Assembly (NCBI GenBank): GCA_003254905.1
Contig: QANU01042739.1
Location: 1-64,000 of the forward strand
From: Nissolia schottii
Taxonomy: Eukaryota; Streptophyta; Magnoliopsida; Fabales; Fabaceae
DNA: 64,000 nt
Direction: 5' to 3'
Made by a program: the position numbers and the translations under genes
Part shown: positions 34,309 through 45,930 of the stretch, one piece after another
Numbering within the stretch: position 1 is the first letter of the stretch
Layout of the letters: every line of letters starts with the position of its first letter
Notes under the pieces: generated by a model
Database searches by the model: none
What the model saw: only the letters and a program-made list of their open reading frames with translations
Told to the model about the DNA's origin: nothing

Positions 34309-34742
34309 GTTACTAGATATATTAGTCATATGCTCTACCACGGACATGTTACTATAAATGAATCTATTTAAGCCGATGGAGGGACCGTAGAATCACATCA
34401 TGAGTATATTTTATAATTTATATGATTGTTTCCTAGCTAGCGAGATTCATCGTGCTAGATCTAAAGTAATTAACTAGTAGATCAACATGAATAAAAATTG
34501 AATATACATACATCATGCGCTCCCGTTTAGTACTTAATTGTTAATTAACCATGCACTCGCCTTTACTTATTTTTAATTAACCATGCACTCCTGTATTTTT
34601 GACTTGTGTTTACTTTCGAGGCTTCTCATGTCCACCCAACCAATCATTTTATAAAAGAGAAACGTTTGAATCCCATACTTTATTAGTATAAGTACACTAA
34701 AGAAGTATATATAATAATAATAATAATAATAATAACAACAAT

Positions 34743-34784
<42 letters not shown>

Positions 34785-34844
34785 GTAGCAGTAGTAGTAG
34801 TAGCTAGCCTGCTCGGTTTTTCCCTCATGGTGGATCATTACTAG

Positions 34845-35072
34845 ATGAGTTCTGCCATACATACACCAAAAATCATACACCATACATACACCTCATACTT
34901 ATATACATAAAGTTTGTGTTTTAACTCATGTAATGTTTGTGCACTTAATAAAGTATAGTTGAGAGTATCATTTACAAGTTTGTAAAGTTTGTGCACTAGT
35001 GAAAATAAAGTTTGTGCATTATTAATGGTGTATGTATGAGTGAATGAAATTGGGTGTACATATAACATTTTT
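34845..35072 (+). mobile_element. 228-bp hAT-like MITE, copy 2 (duplicated with its host repeat)
   Basis: Sits exactly 764 bases after copy 1 and looks identical to it, so it arose by the tandem duplication and not by a second insertion. Confidence 0.85.
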
Positions 35073-35395
35073 GTTACTAGATATATTAGTCATATGCTCT
35101 ACCACGGACATGTTACTATAAATGAAGCTATTTAAGCCGATGGAGGGACCGTAGAATCACATCATGAGTATATTTTATAATTTATATGATTGTTTCCTAG
35201 CTAGCGAGATTCATCGTGCTAGATCTAAAGTAATTAACTAGTAGATCTACATGAATAAAAATTGAATATACATACATCATGCGCTCCCGTTTAGTACTTA
35301 ATTGTTAATTAACCATGCACTCGCCCTTACTTATTTTTAATTAACCATGCACTCTTGTATTTTTAATTAATCATGCACTTCTGTTTACTTTTAAG

Positions 35396-35747
35396 GAGGG
35401 CTGTCAAAATGGGCCCGGTCCGTTTACTTGGTTAAATGGACAGACTTTACATGCAAAAAATAGGCCTGCGAAAATTTGAAAAAAAATTGGACCAGCCAGT
35501 TTAAGCACGACCCGTTTAGGCCCGGCCCGTGAGCCGTAATTTTTTTTAACCTTTTAAATAATTTTTTTAAATTTTTTTTGATTTTTTTTGAATTTTTTTA
35601 AAAAAAATAAACGGGTTAGCGGGCAGCCCGTTTAGGCTCGCGAACATACCATAAAAGAGCCGAACCCTAAAAATATGCATATTTTTGACCCGGCTCGTTT
35701 AGGCTCGCGGGCCTAAACGAGGTAGGCTCGCCCGTTTTGACAGTCAT
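35396..35747. mobile_element. hAT-like MITE with GGCTGTCAAAA ends
   Basis: The left end GGGCTGTCAAAATGGGC and right end CCCGTTTTGACAGTC are inverted. The block repeat is interrupted, and ACTTTTAAGG on the left and ACTTTCAAGG on the right suggest a target duplication of about 8 bp. The interior is rich in GGCCCG and CGTTTAGGC words. About 350 bp and noncoding. Confidence 0.7.
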
Positions 35748-36256
35748 ACTTTCAAGGCTTCTCGTGTGCACTCAACCAATCGTGTTATAAAAGAGAAATG
35801 TTTGAATCCCATACTTTATTAGTATAACTACACTAACGAAGTATATATACGTAGAGTATTTCTCTTTTTAATATTTATAAAGATAGGTTAATAGAAAATA
35901 TATGTACATCGGTGTTTTTGTCTATATATAAAATTAATTTTCTCTTATGCAAGCTTATAATATAATCACCACAACAAGGTTAGATATGATAACATTATAT
36001 AGTTACATGTGACACTAAAAATTAGACTATATAAAAATTTATAATGCATTTCTTATACTATATTATCAGAACTATCAAGCCTTAACATATGCAGTGCATT
36101 AAACAAGGCCAAAGGGTCTGTCTAACATGCTCAATAGAGTAAGGTGTGATAGTATAAGTTATGAAAAGTCATTATATAAGTGTTGAAATTGATTAAAATA
36201 ATACAATTGAAAAAGTCCTATATCACCAAAAAGTACAAAGGGAGAAGGAGGTCAAG
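35748..36256. repeat. Block repeat continuing to LTR L1 copy 2
   Basis: Same modules as 7350-7977 in the same order, including TCTCTTATGCAAGCTTATAA and GGTTAGATATGATAACATTATAT. No gene. Confidence 0.65.
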
Positions 36257-36828
36257 TGATACGTGCACAAGGGACAAAAAATAATAAATAAATTGGACAT
36301 TACATCATTAGAGGACAAGATGGAGATTTCAACATGCAATAAATTAAGCTTATTTTATTCGGACTATGTTGGGTCATTATCTTATTTTGGTTATGTTTTG
36401 TTTATTTATTTTAAGTATTTAGATCATTTAATTTAATTTTATTTTATTAGCCTAATTTAGGTCAATTGTTATGGGCTTATCTTTAGTTTAAATTATGTTT
36501 ATATTTTGTTTTATCTTTAATTTAGATTTGAATATAATATATGAGGTTATAAATACCTCATAAACTAGTACAATGAAGAACAATTTTTTATGAATGAAAT
36601 TTCATATTGTTTTATCTTTAAAAAACCTTTCTTTGTAAATGTGTGATCTCTTTGTGTGTGCAAGGTGAGTGATTTGTTTTGCATGTTGCATCAAGAAGTT
36701 AGGTAATCTCATTCTAAGGTAATTATCAATTTTTTGCTCTTATCCCAATTATTTACGTTTCTAAGAGTAGGTTCCTTAGGATTTAGTAGGGTAGATGTTT
36801 ATCCTATTCTTTGTTCTGAGTCAAAGAG
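36257..36828 (+). repeat. LTR family L1, copy 2, cut by CACTA copy 3
   Basis: Starts TGATACGTGCAC and follows copies at 42841 and 44398 up to GAGTCAAAG, where CACTA-type sequence begins. Confidence 0.65.
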
Positions 36829-37502
36829 AAATTTGACTATTACCTTCAACATATTGCCTTCAGACACTAGCCGACGATATTACCGTTGGTAAAGGCAACA
36901 CATCCGACGATAACCGGCTCACATGAAAAGAACCGGGAAAGAGGAATTAGATTACTGTCAGCACAAAAATTGGATAGTAACACAGGTAATTGTTTGCTGG
37001 AAAAGGGCGCCAAAATGTTACCGTCGGCATAAACCGACGGTAAAAAATGTGAAGTTTTGTTTATCAAAAAATAAAAATAATTTCCATCGGTCACTGCAGA
37101 CGGTAAATTCAAGCCAATTATAATATGCCAGGTGTGTGGGACTCACTTTACTATCGGCAAGGACCGACGTAAATCGACGGTAACGTAACCATTTACTGTC
37201 GGACTCAACCGACGGTACCTTCTCGGAAATACTAACCGACACGTTTTCCACAATGTTGAACGTTGCCATAAATATATAGTTACCGTCGGACTAAACCGAC
37301 GGTAACCATCTCGGAAATAATCGCCTCGAAAAATACTAACCGTAACGTTTTCCACAACGTTCAACGTTGCCATAAATATATATAGTTACCGTCGGACTAA
37401 TCCGATGGTAATCTGTTCAACCATTGCTATAAAAACCCATCTCCCCTATTACTCCCACTCTTCTGTCCTCCCCAAATTTACTTTCCCAAAATGTGAGGCT
37501 TG

Positions 37503-37579
37503 TCTGATTATGCTGGTGGTGATGCGAGGGGGTGAAATGTTAGCTTCGCATCCCTTGCATCACCATTAGCATAATCAGA
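37503..37579. repeat. Foldback 1: 23-bp arms, 31-base loop
   Basis: Arm 37503-37525 and arm 37557-37579 are complementary at 21 of 23 positions (core GATTATGCT). The size and spacing resemble a small plant miRNA precursor. I do not recognise the arm as a known miRNA. Confidence 0.7.
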
Positions 37580-37676
37580 GGATCACAAGGCCAAGATAAC
37601 ATTTTCTACCCATCCCCCGTGGTACTCCCATTCTTCTGTTCTCCCAAAATTTACTTTCCCAAAATGTGAGGCTTGT

Positions 37677-37783
37677 TTGATTATGCTGATGGTGACACGA
37701 GAGGGAAATGTTACCGTTGCATCCACTCGTACGATGCAAAGATAACATTTTCTGCCCTCGCGTCCCCATCAGCATAATCAGAG
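37677..37783. repeat. Foldback 2: about 47-bp arms, 11-base loop
   Basis: Arms at about 37677-37722 and 37734-37783 pair over nearly all positions with one or two small bulges (core GATTATGCTGATGG). It is a diverged tandem copy, about 172 bases downstream, of foldback 1 with the same upstream leader (CCCAAAATGTGAGGCTTGT). Confidence 0.75.
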
Positions 37784-38961
37784 GATCACAAGGCTAGGTT
37801 AGCGAAGATAACATTTTCTACCCTCGCATCACCGCCGGTTCGGGTGGGTTGGAAAGGTTAGGAGAATAATTTTTTAGTTTATAGTTTTTTAGTTTATCGT
37901 TTTTTAATTTAAACTTTTTAATTAATGTAGTTTTTTTAATTTTTTAGTTTGTAATATACACGTTATATTCAATTAAAAATTTTATAATTTTTTTTGTTAT
38001 TTTTATGCAATTAATAATATTAATGTTATATCAAAATCAATAATAAATAATTAAATTAAAAATAAAAAATAATTTAAAAGATAAATTAAAGGTTTTTTAA
38101 TTTAAACCTTTAATTAATATATTTTTTTTAATTTTTTAGTTTGTAATATACATGTTATATTCAATAAAAATATTTTTAATTTTTTTTGTTATTTTATGCA
38201 ATTAATAATATTTATGTTATATCAAAAGCAATAATAAATAATTAAATTAAAAATAAAAAATAATTTAAAAAATAAATTAAAGGTCTAAAAGCAAAAATTT
38301 GTAATTGTGAATAAATAATAATTAATGAAAACAATTATATGTTAAATAAAATATTAAATTTTTTTTATAAAAAAAACCAAGTAGTTACTACGGTAATGCA
38401 CTAACCCTAAACCCTAAACATTAAAAATATTTACCGTCGGATCTTGCCGACGGTAATAAAAGTCTGAGTGAGTTTATCGAAAAAATAATTGCACGTGTTA
38501 CCGTCGGCTTTTTCAGACTGTAATGGCCTCGGAATAGCAACCGGTGCAAAAGTCTAAGCACGTGCCTCGAAGCAGTAAATGTTGTTTCCGTCAGCTAATA
38601 TTGACGGTAACAATAACGACCACGTCGATGTGTCTTCTCCAACGTTCAAATTCCTGTCCCTTTACCGTCAGACAAATGCGACGGTAACTGTGTATGTCCG
38701 ACAGTAACGTGAACCGCCATTGCTTTAAAAGCTTCTCCCCCTCCCCCGTGGCGTTCTCTCCAAAACTCTTCAAAACTCTCTCCCAAACCATGGTTCTCTC
38801 ACCACTGCCGCTTTCGCTGCCGCCGCCACCACCGTTGTCGCCGCTCTCATTTTTACCGCCGCCTCGACAAAAGGATTTTGTTCTCAATCCACGGTTGGAG
38901 GCTAGTTTTTATTGTCTAAAACCCCTTTGGCTAAAAAAAAATCATTTAAGTATAATTAATT

Positions 38962-39189
38962 AAAAATGCTACATGTACACCCAATTTCATACACCCATAC
39001 ATACATCATTAATAATGCACAAATTTTATTCTCACGAGTACACAAACATTACAAACTTGTATATAATACTCTCAACTATATTTAATTAAGTGCACAAATA
39101 TTACATGAGTTAAGACATAAACTTTATGTATATAAGTACGAGATGTATGTATGAGATATGATTTTTAATGTACGTGTAGCATAACTCAT
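38962..39189 (-). mobile_element. 228-bp hAT-like MITE, copy 3 (inverted)
   Basis: A perfect 8-bp duplication AATTAATT lies at 38954-38961 and 39190-39197. The uninserted target (TATAATTAATTGCCTCCT) is seen at about 6749. Same length as copies 1 and 2 but diverged and in reverse orientation: it starts AAAAATGCTACATGTACACCC. Confidence 0.88.
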
Positions 39190-39740
39190 AATTAATTGCC
39201 TCCTAACTAGTTGAACTGAGACCTACCAGTCAAGCACGTGGATCATGCGAAAACTACAATATATTTGTTTATCTAAATGGCAACCAATAAGTTGTAGAAA
39301 AGAAAATATTATATTGCCAGTTAGCAACGTATGGTGTAACGGACATAAAAAAAACAGAAATGCTCAACATGAAATTGGATTCAATAAATAATAATAATAA
39401 TAATAAGTAGCAGTAGTAGTAGTACCGGGCCTGCTCGGTTTTTCCGTCATGGAGGATCATTACTAGATATATTAGTCATATGCCCTACCACTGACATGTT
39501 ACTATAAATAAAGTTATTTAAGCGGATCGAGGGGACCGTAGAATCACATCATAAGTATATTTTATAATTTATACGATTGCTTCCTAGGTAGCGAGACCCA
39601 CGAGTCAATTAAACTAATATTAATTGGTAAATCATGAGAATCGTGCTAGATCTAAAGTAATTAACTAGTAGATAGATCTACATGAGTAAAAATTGAATAA
39701 ACATACATCATGCACTCCCGTTTAGTACTTAATTGTTAAT
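39190..39740. repeat. Block repeat with (TAA)n and CCTGCTCGG module
   Basis: Matches 6750-7280: GGATCATGCGAAAACTACAATAT, (TAA)n at 39385-39406, GTAGCAGTAGTAG, GCCTGCTCGGTTTTTCC. Interrupted at 39740 by a MITE. Confidence 0.7.
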
Positions 39741-40285
39741 GAGTCCGGCTGCTCGTGCATTTAAAAATATATACTATGTATATATCTCATATTTATATAT
39801 AAAATTTATATTTTAACGCTTGTAATATTTGTGTATTTAATTAAATATAATTGAGAATATTATTCATAAGTTTGTAATATTTGTGCACTTGTGAGAATAA
39901 AGTTTGTGCATTATTACGTACTATGTTTGTGTGTTTTTTAAATAAATTTTAGATTGTAAAACATTCTGATAATTTTGTAATGTTTATGCATTTACACGTA
40001 TAAAATTTGTGCATTACTATTTGTAATATTTATGCATTTTTAAATAAAATTCAGATTGCATGTAACTCTAAACTATAAGTTTATAGTAGTGTAGTCCAAA
40101 TAAAATTTATGCATGAATGACCATAAAATTTGTGTTTTAACGTTTGTAATGTTTGTACTTTAATGCCTTTAAATTTGTGCTTTATTTTAAGAAACTATAT
40201 TGTGTACGTATAATAATCATTAATTATCTAATTTAAATAGTGTATATATCAGAGTATGAAATTGGATGTACACTTAACATTTTTA
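39741..40285 (+). mobile_element. 545-bp hAT-like element related to the 228-bp MITE
   Basis: A perfect 8-bp duplication TTGTTAAT lies at 39733-39740 and 40286-40293. Uninserted copies of the repeat read TACTTAATTGTTAATTAACC. The interior shares the repeated GTTTGTGCATT phrases and the end GGATGTACACTTAACATTTTT with the 228-bp MITE, so the latter is probably a shorter derivative. Confidence 0.85.
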
Positions 40286-40293
40286 TTGTTAAT

Positions 40294-41984
40294 TAATCAT
40301 GCACTCGCGTTTACTTCAAGGCTTCTCACTGCACCTAACCATCAATCGAGGAGACCGTAGTATCAAATCAGATCATATATTTCGTATGGTTGATTTTTTT
40401 TTTTTTAGGTTGTCTGTCCGGTACTCAAGGCTTAACCTTGACTAATCTGAATCGATTCAGGTCACGTACTTGATTATAGCAGGTGAGTCTCTCAACGGAA
40501 ATAACTATGTATACAATGTTAGGAGGATTTTTAAAGTCTAAATTTTTTTTATGCTGAGTCTTACTTTTAATTTTATTATTAGAGTAAGAAAATGAGATAA
40601 AGAGAGAAAGTGTTTAGTTCTTATAAATTGAGATGAAAACCACTTCTTACATTTTTAATATCCCATTGACACATGACATAATATGTAGAACAAGGTCTTG
40701 AGCAATTTTATTTTATTTTTCTATTTGTGATGTATTTATTAATTTATTATAGTCTAAAGTTGAGACCAAAGTTAGAACCTTTTATTAGAAAGGAGAATTC
40801 CATTTTTTAAACAATTTTATTTTCGTGACATGTAACGAAGTCTAATGAAACGAAAGTTGGCTCTTGCCGAAGGATTCATGGCATGTTACACATTTACAGG
40901 AACTTAATTAATTATATCTATAAAGGATCGGATTATAAATATAAAATTGAATATATATGAATAAGGCACAGTGGCATCCAACCAGATGGCCGGATCAGAT
41001 ATAGCAGTATGTGAATAAAAATTGAATATGCAGGCATCATTCACTCGCGTTTACTTATTTTTAATTAACCATGCACTCGCGTTTACTTATTTTTAATTAA
41101 CCATGCACTCCTGTATTTGTAATTAATCATGCACTTCTGTTTACTTTCAAGGCTTCTCATGTGCACTCAACCAATCATTTTATAAAAGAGAAGTATTTGA
41201 ATCTCATACTTTATTAGTCTAATCATCCTCCTTATAACTTTATGCATGGTACTTAACAACAATATTGTTTTTAATTTCTATTTTAAACACCCCCAATTGT
41301 CAAATGTCATCGTGGTGTGGTGTGGTGTTGTTAGGATGATAACTACACATCCATCCAACAAAAAAAAGGATGATAACTACACTAAAGAAGTATATATACG
41401 TAGAATATTTCTCTTTTTAATATTTATAAAGATAGGTTAATATAAAATATATGTACATTGGTGTTTTTGTCTATATACAAAATTAAATTTCTCTTATGCA
41501 AGCTTATAATGTAATCACCGCCAACAAAGGTTGGATATGATAACATTATATAATTACAAGTGACATACTAAATATTAGATTATATAAAAATTAGATTATA
41601 TAAAAATTTAGAGTGTATTTCTTATGTTATACTGTCAGAACTATCACGCCTTATTATATGCAATGCATTAAACAAGGCTAAAAGATCTGTCTGACATGTT
41701 CATTAGAGGAAGGTCTGATAGGATAGCGTTGAAATGTCATATGCCCTTCCACTGACATGTGATCAAAGCCGATCGAGGGGACCGTAGAATAACATCATGA
41801 GTATATTTTATAGTTTATATGATTGCTTCCTAGCTAGCGAGACCCACGAGTCAATTAAACTAATATTAATTGGTATCTCATGAGAATCGTGTTAGATCTA
41901 TAGTAAATACCTAGTAGATCGACATGAATAAAAATTGAATATACGTAAATCATGCACTCCCGTATAGTACTTAATGAATCATGC
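40294..41984. repeat. Block-repeat mosaic, partly unassigned
   Basis: Bases 40294-40380 and 41030-41960 carry the same modules as 7230-7860 (CATGCACTCGCGTTTAC, CATCGTGGTGTGGTGTGG, GCAAGCTTATAATG). Between about 40390 and 40990 I recognise nothing. Confidence 0.6.
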
Positions 41985-42490
41985 CACACGCCATACTTAT
42001 ACATATAAAATTTATGTTTTAACGTCTTTAATATTTGTGCACTTAATTAAATATAGTTTAGAATATCATTTATAAGTTTATAATATTTGTACATTCAGAA
42101 AATAAAGTTGGTGCATTATTACGTATAATATTTATGCATTTTTTTAAATAAAGTTCAGATTATAAAACACTCTCATAATTTTGTAATGTTTGTGCATTTA
42201 CACGTATAAATTTGTGCATTACTATTTATAATGTTTGTGCATTTTTAAATAAAGTTTAGATTGCATATAACTCTGGACTATACATTTATAGTAGTTTAGT
42301 CCAGATAAAGTTTATGCATGAATGCACATAAAAGTTGTGCTTTAACACCTGTAATATTTTTGCTTAGCCTTTAAGTTTGTGCTCTATTTTAAAAAATTGT
42401 ATTGTGTGCATATAATAATCGTTAGTTAGTTAATTTGAATGGTGTATATATATGTGTGTATGAAATTGGGTGTACACGTAACATTTTTAT
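41985..42490 (+). mobile_element. Second copy of the 545-bp hAT-like element, borders degraded
   Basis: Parallels 39741-40285 along its length and ends GGGTGTACACGTAACATTTTTAT. No target duplication is visible, and the host module differs on the two sides, so one flank has been deleted. Confidence 0.7.
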
Positions 42491-42840
42491 TTTGTCTATA
42501 TAAAATTAATTTTCTCTTATGCAAGCTTATAAGCTTATGATGTAATCACCACAACAAAGGTTAGAGATGATAACATTATATAGTTACATGTGACATACTA
42601 AACATTAGACTATATAAAAATTTAGAGTGCATTTCTTATATTATACTATCAGAACTATCAAGCCTTATCATATGCAATGCATTAAACAAGGCCAAAGGGT
42701 CTGTCTGACATGTTCAATAGAGTAAGGTCTGATAGTATAAGTTATGAAAAGTCATTATATAAGTGTTGAAATTGATTAAAATAATACACATTAAATAAGT
42801 CCTATACCACCAAAAAATGCACAGGGAGAAGGAGGCGAAG

Positions 42841-43455
42841 TGATACGTGCCCAAGGGGGCAAACAAATAATAAATAAATTAGACATTACACCACTAGAGG
42901 ACAAGATGGAGATTTAAACATGCAACAAATTAACCTTATTTTATTCGGATCATGTTAGGTCATTATCTTATTTTGGTTATGTTTTGTTTATTTATTTTAA
43001 GTATTTAGAACATTTTATTTTATTTTATTTTAGTAGCTCAACCTTAGGTCTATTATTATGGGGCTTATCTTTAGTTTAAATTATGTTTATATTTTGTTTT
43101 ATCTTTAATTTAAATTTGAATATAATATACGATGTTATAAATACCTCATAAACTAGTACAATGAAGAAAAATTTTTGATGAGTGAAATTTCATATAGTTT
43201 TATCTTTAAAAAACTTTTCTTTGCAAATGTGTGATCTCTTTGTGTATGCAAGGTGAGTGATTTGTTTTTCTTGTTGCATCAAAAAGTTAGATAATCTCAT
43301 TCTAAGGTAATTCTCAATTTCTTGTTCTTATCCCAATTATCTACGTTTCTAGAACAGATTCCTTAGGAATTTAGTAAGGTGAGTGTTTATCCTATTCTTT
43401 GTTCCGAGTCAAAGTGTGTTACGATTTCAGGATTTTTATATCTTTAGGGTTCCAT
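42841..43455 (+). repeat. LTR family L1, copy 3
   Basis: Starts TGATACGTGCCC and ends near GGGTTCCAT before TTGGTATCTGTAACAAGG. In the same orientation as copies 4 and 5. Confidence 0.65.
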
Positions 43456-44397
43456 ATCATTTGGTATCTGTAACAAGGTTTAGATAAATTTCTATTTATC
43501 TATCATTATTGTTTTGGTTCATATTAAAAAAAAAGTGCAGCATGAAAAGTAACCGTGTGGGTTGTGATTTTCAGATTTGTTAAAGTGCAACATAACGAAA
43601 GAATTTATATGTTATTCGATCACTTATATTTGGGTGTCGTACGTTCCTGCCATTGCTGGTTTGAAATCACATTAGATTTTGTAGATTTTTTTTTTTATTC
43701 TTAGTTTTGGTTAGTTTGAAATTAGATTTAGACGTTTCTTTAACTAAATATTAAAAAAAAAGTTTCATTCTTAATTTTATCTTATGTGGTCTCTTTGTAG
43801 TTTTTCTTTAATTTTGAGTCTCTCATTTTTTGTTTTGCCCTCATCAAAAATATAAAAAAATTTCTTAAATTGAGTTTGATTTAATTTTTGAAGTGCAACA
43901 ACTTATAGTAGGGGTGCACATGGGTCTAGGTCAACCCGATGACCTGACAAATCCAATCCAACCCAAATTGATATTTTCGGGTTGGGTCGGGTCATCAGGT
44001 TGGTTTGGGTAATTTTTTATAAACCTGATTTTAATTGAGTTGGGTATTGGGCTTTGAAATAGAACCCGCATACCTGACTCGATTATACCCAAAAATGTAA
44101 TCACCCCCAACAAAGGTTAGATATGATAACTTTATATAGTTACATGTGACATACTAAACATTAGACTATATAAAAATTTATAGTGCATTTCTTATATTAT
44201 ACTATCAGAACTATTAAGCCTTATCATATGCAATGCATTAAACAAGGCCAAAGGGTCTGTCTGACATGCTTAATAGAGTAAGGTCTGAGAGTATAAGTTA
44301 TGCAAAGTCATTATACAAGTGTTGAAATTTATTAAAATAATACACATTGAAAAATTCCTATATAACCAAAAAGTGCAAGGGGGAGAAGGAGGCCAAG
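43456..44397 (+). repeat. Short internal region between L1 LTR copies 3 and 4
   Basis: About 940 bases. Begins with a primer-site-like TTGGTATC and a leader (CAAGGTTTAGATAAATTTC) repeated after copy 4. It contains part of a hAT-like element (GGGGTGCACATGGGTC at 43914) and ends with a purine-rich stretch GGGGGAGAAGGAGG before copy 4. No coding region. Confidence 0.6.
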
Positions 44398-45017
44398 TGA
44401 CACGTGCACAAGGGGGCAAAAAAGTAATAAATAAATTGAACATTACATCACTAGAAGACAAGATAGAGATTCCAACATGCAACAAATTAATCTTATTTTA
44501 TTTGGACCATGTTGGGTCATTATCTTATTTCGATTGTGTTTTGTTTATTTATTATAAGTATTTACAACATTTAATTTTATTTTAGTTTATTAGCCCAATC
44601 TTAGGTCTATTGTTATGAGGTTTATCTTTAGTTTAAATTATGTTTATATTTTGTTTTATCTTTAATTTAAATTTGAATATAATGTACGAGGTTATAAATA
44701 CCTCATAAACTAGTACAATGAAGAACAATTTTTGATGAATGAAATTTCATATTGTTTTCGCTTTTGAAAAACCTTTCTTTGCAAATGTGTGATCTCTTTG
44801 TGTGTGCAAGGTGAGTGATTTGTTTTGCTTGTTGCATCAAGAAGTTAGGTAGTCTCATTCCAAGGTAATTCTCAATTTCTTGCTCTTATCCCAATTATCT
44901 ATGTTTCTAAGAGCAGATTCCTTAGGGATTAAGTAGGGTGAGTGTTTATCCTATTCTTTGTTCCGAGTCAAAGTGTGTGTTGCGATTTCAGGATCTTTAT
45001 ATCTTTAGGGTTCCACA
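44398..45017 (+). repeat. LTR family L1, copy 4
   Basis: Starts TGACACGTGCAC and ends TTCCACA before TTATTTGGTATCAGTAACAAGG. It is followed by the same leader sequence as copy 3. Confidence 0.7.
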
Positions 45018-45930
45018 TTATTTGGTATCAGTAACAAGGTCTAGATAAATTTCTATTTATCTATCATTATTGTTTTGGTTCATACTAAAAAAAAAGTGCA
45101 GCATGAAAAGTAACCGTGTGGGTTGAAACACCCTAGCTAGCTAGCTTACGCTTAAGTCGTAAACCATGCTTCACTNGTGTAGTAAGTTCCTGTCATTGCA
45201 GGTTTGAAATCACATTAGTTTTGGTAAGATTTTTTTTATTCTTAGTTTTGGTTAGTTTGAAATTAGATTTAGACGTTTCTTTAACTAAAGATTGAAAAAA
45301 ATGTTTTTATTCTTAATTTTATCTTACGTGGTCTCTTTGCTAGTAATTAGTAGTGTCTATCCCTAGTTGATTTTGTGTTTTCTTTAATTTTGAGTCTCTC
45401 ATTTTTTTATTGTACCCTCATCAAAAATATAAAAAAATTTCTTAGATTGAGTTTGATTTAATTTTTGAAGTGCAATAGCTTAAAGTAGTGGTGCACACGG
45501 GTCCAGGTCAACCCGATGACCTGACCAATCCAATTCAACCCAAATTGATATTTATGGTAGGGGTGTTTATATCCCGGTCTGGCCCACCAACCCAGATCGG
45601 CCCGAAGCGTTCGGGCCGAATTGGGCCCGATTTCAAAAAACTCTAAAATACGATTTTAATTCATAACGGGTTCGGGTTTAGCCTCGAGTCACCTGGTTCG
45701 GCCCGTAGGCACTACTATTATGCATTTTTTATTTTTTTCCTCATCCCAAAGCCCATTACCCATTTTTTTTTCACTCTATCCCTCACCAATCACCACTTTC
45801 ACTCTCACCCAATTACCCTACCCCAGCCCAATTACCCTAGCCCATTACACAAAGATTATGTTAAAAAAGTGATGGTGGTGTAAGATTGTCCCTTGTGTAG
45901 AGACCACGGAGTGTAATGGCGGTGTCCATT
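45018..45930. repeat. L1 internal leader, broken by an assembly join and hAT fragments
   Basis: Leader matching 43456-43560, then a 49-base segment (45126-45175) that is an inverted near-identical copy of 4391-4440, then a single N (45176). After that come further leader matching 43640-43910, and two hAT-like fragments (GGTGCACACGGGTCC near 45491; TAGGGGTGTTTATATCCCGG near 45549). No gene. Confidence 0.6.

Larger units (their letters stand above)
33546..35395. repeat. 764-bp tandem duplication (two full units and a partial third)
   Basis: Units start at about 33546, 34310 and 35074 with the TTACTAGATATATTAGTCATATG phrase. Positions offset by exactly 764 are nearly identical from about 33650 onward, including the (TAA)n tracts (33947-34020 and 34711-34784) and the inserted 228-bp MITE. 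The third unit breaks off near 35395. The 66- and 75-residue open frames repeated here are low-complexity by-products. Confidence 0.85.
36829..38950 (+). mobile_element. CACTA transposon fragment, copy 3
   Basis: The left border AGAAATTTGACTATTACC aligns with the tip of CACTA element 1 (AGAAATATGACTATTACC) but lacks the CACTA bases. Clustered TTACCGTCGG/CCGACGGTAA pairs fill 36880-37410 and 38430-38715. A TATA-like CTATAAAAAC (37428) and leader lie between them, with two foldbacks at 37503-37785 and very AT-rich sequence at 37860-38390. A C-rich exon-like stretch (38730-38880) resembles the leader exons of the other copies. No transposase or right end is present. Confidence 0.7.

Noticed and set aside
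33919..34883. Repeated 66-residue Tyr/Leu/Ile-rich frames
   Set aside because: Produced by reading the (TAA)n and GTAGCAGTAG repeats in reverse; low-complexity artefacts.
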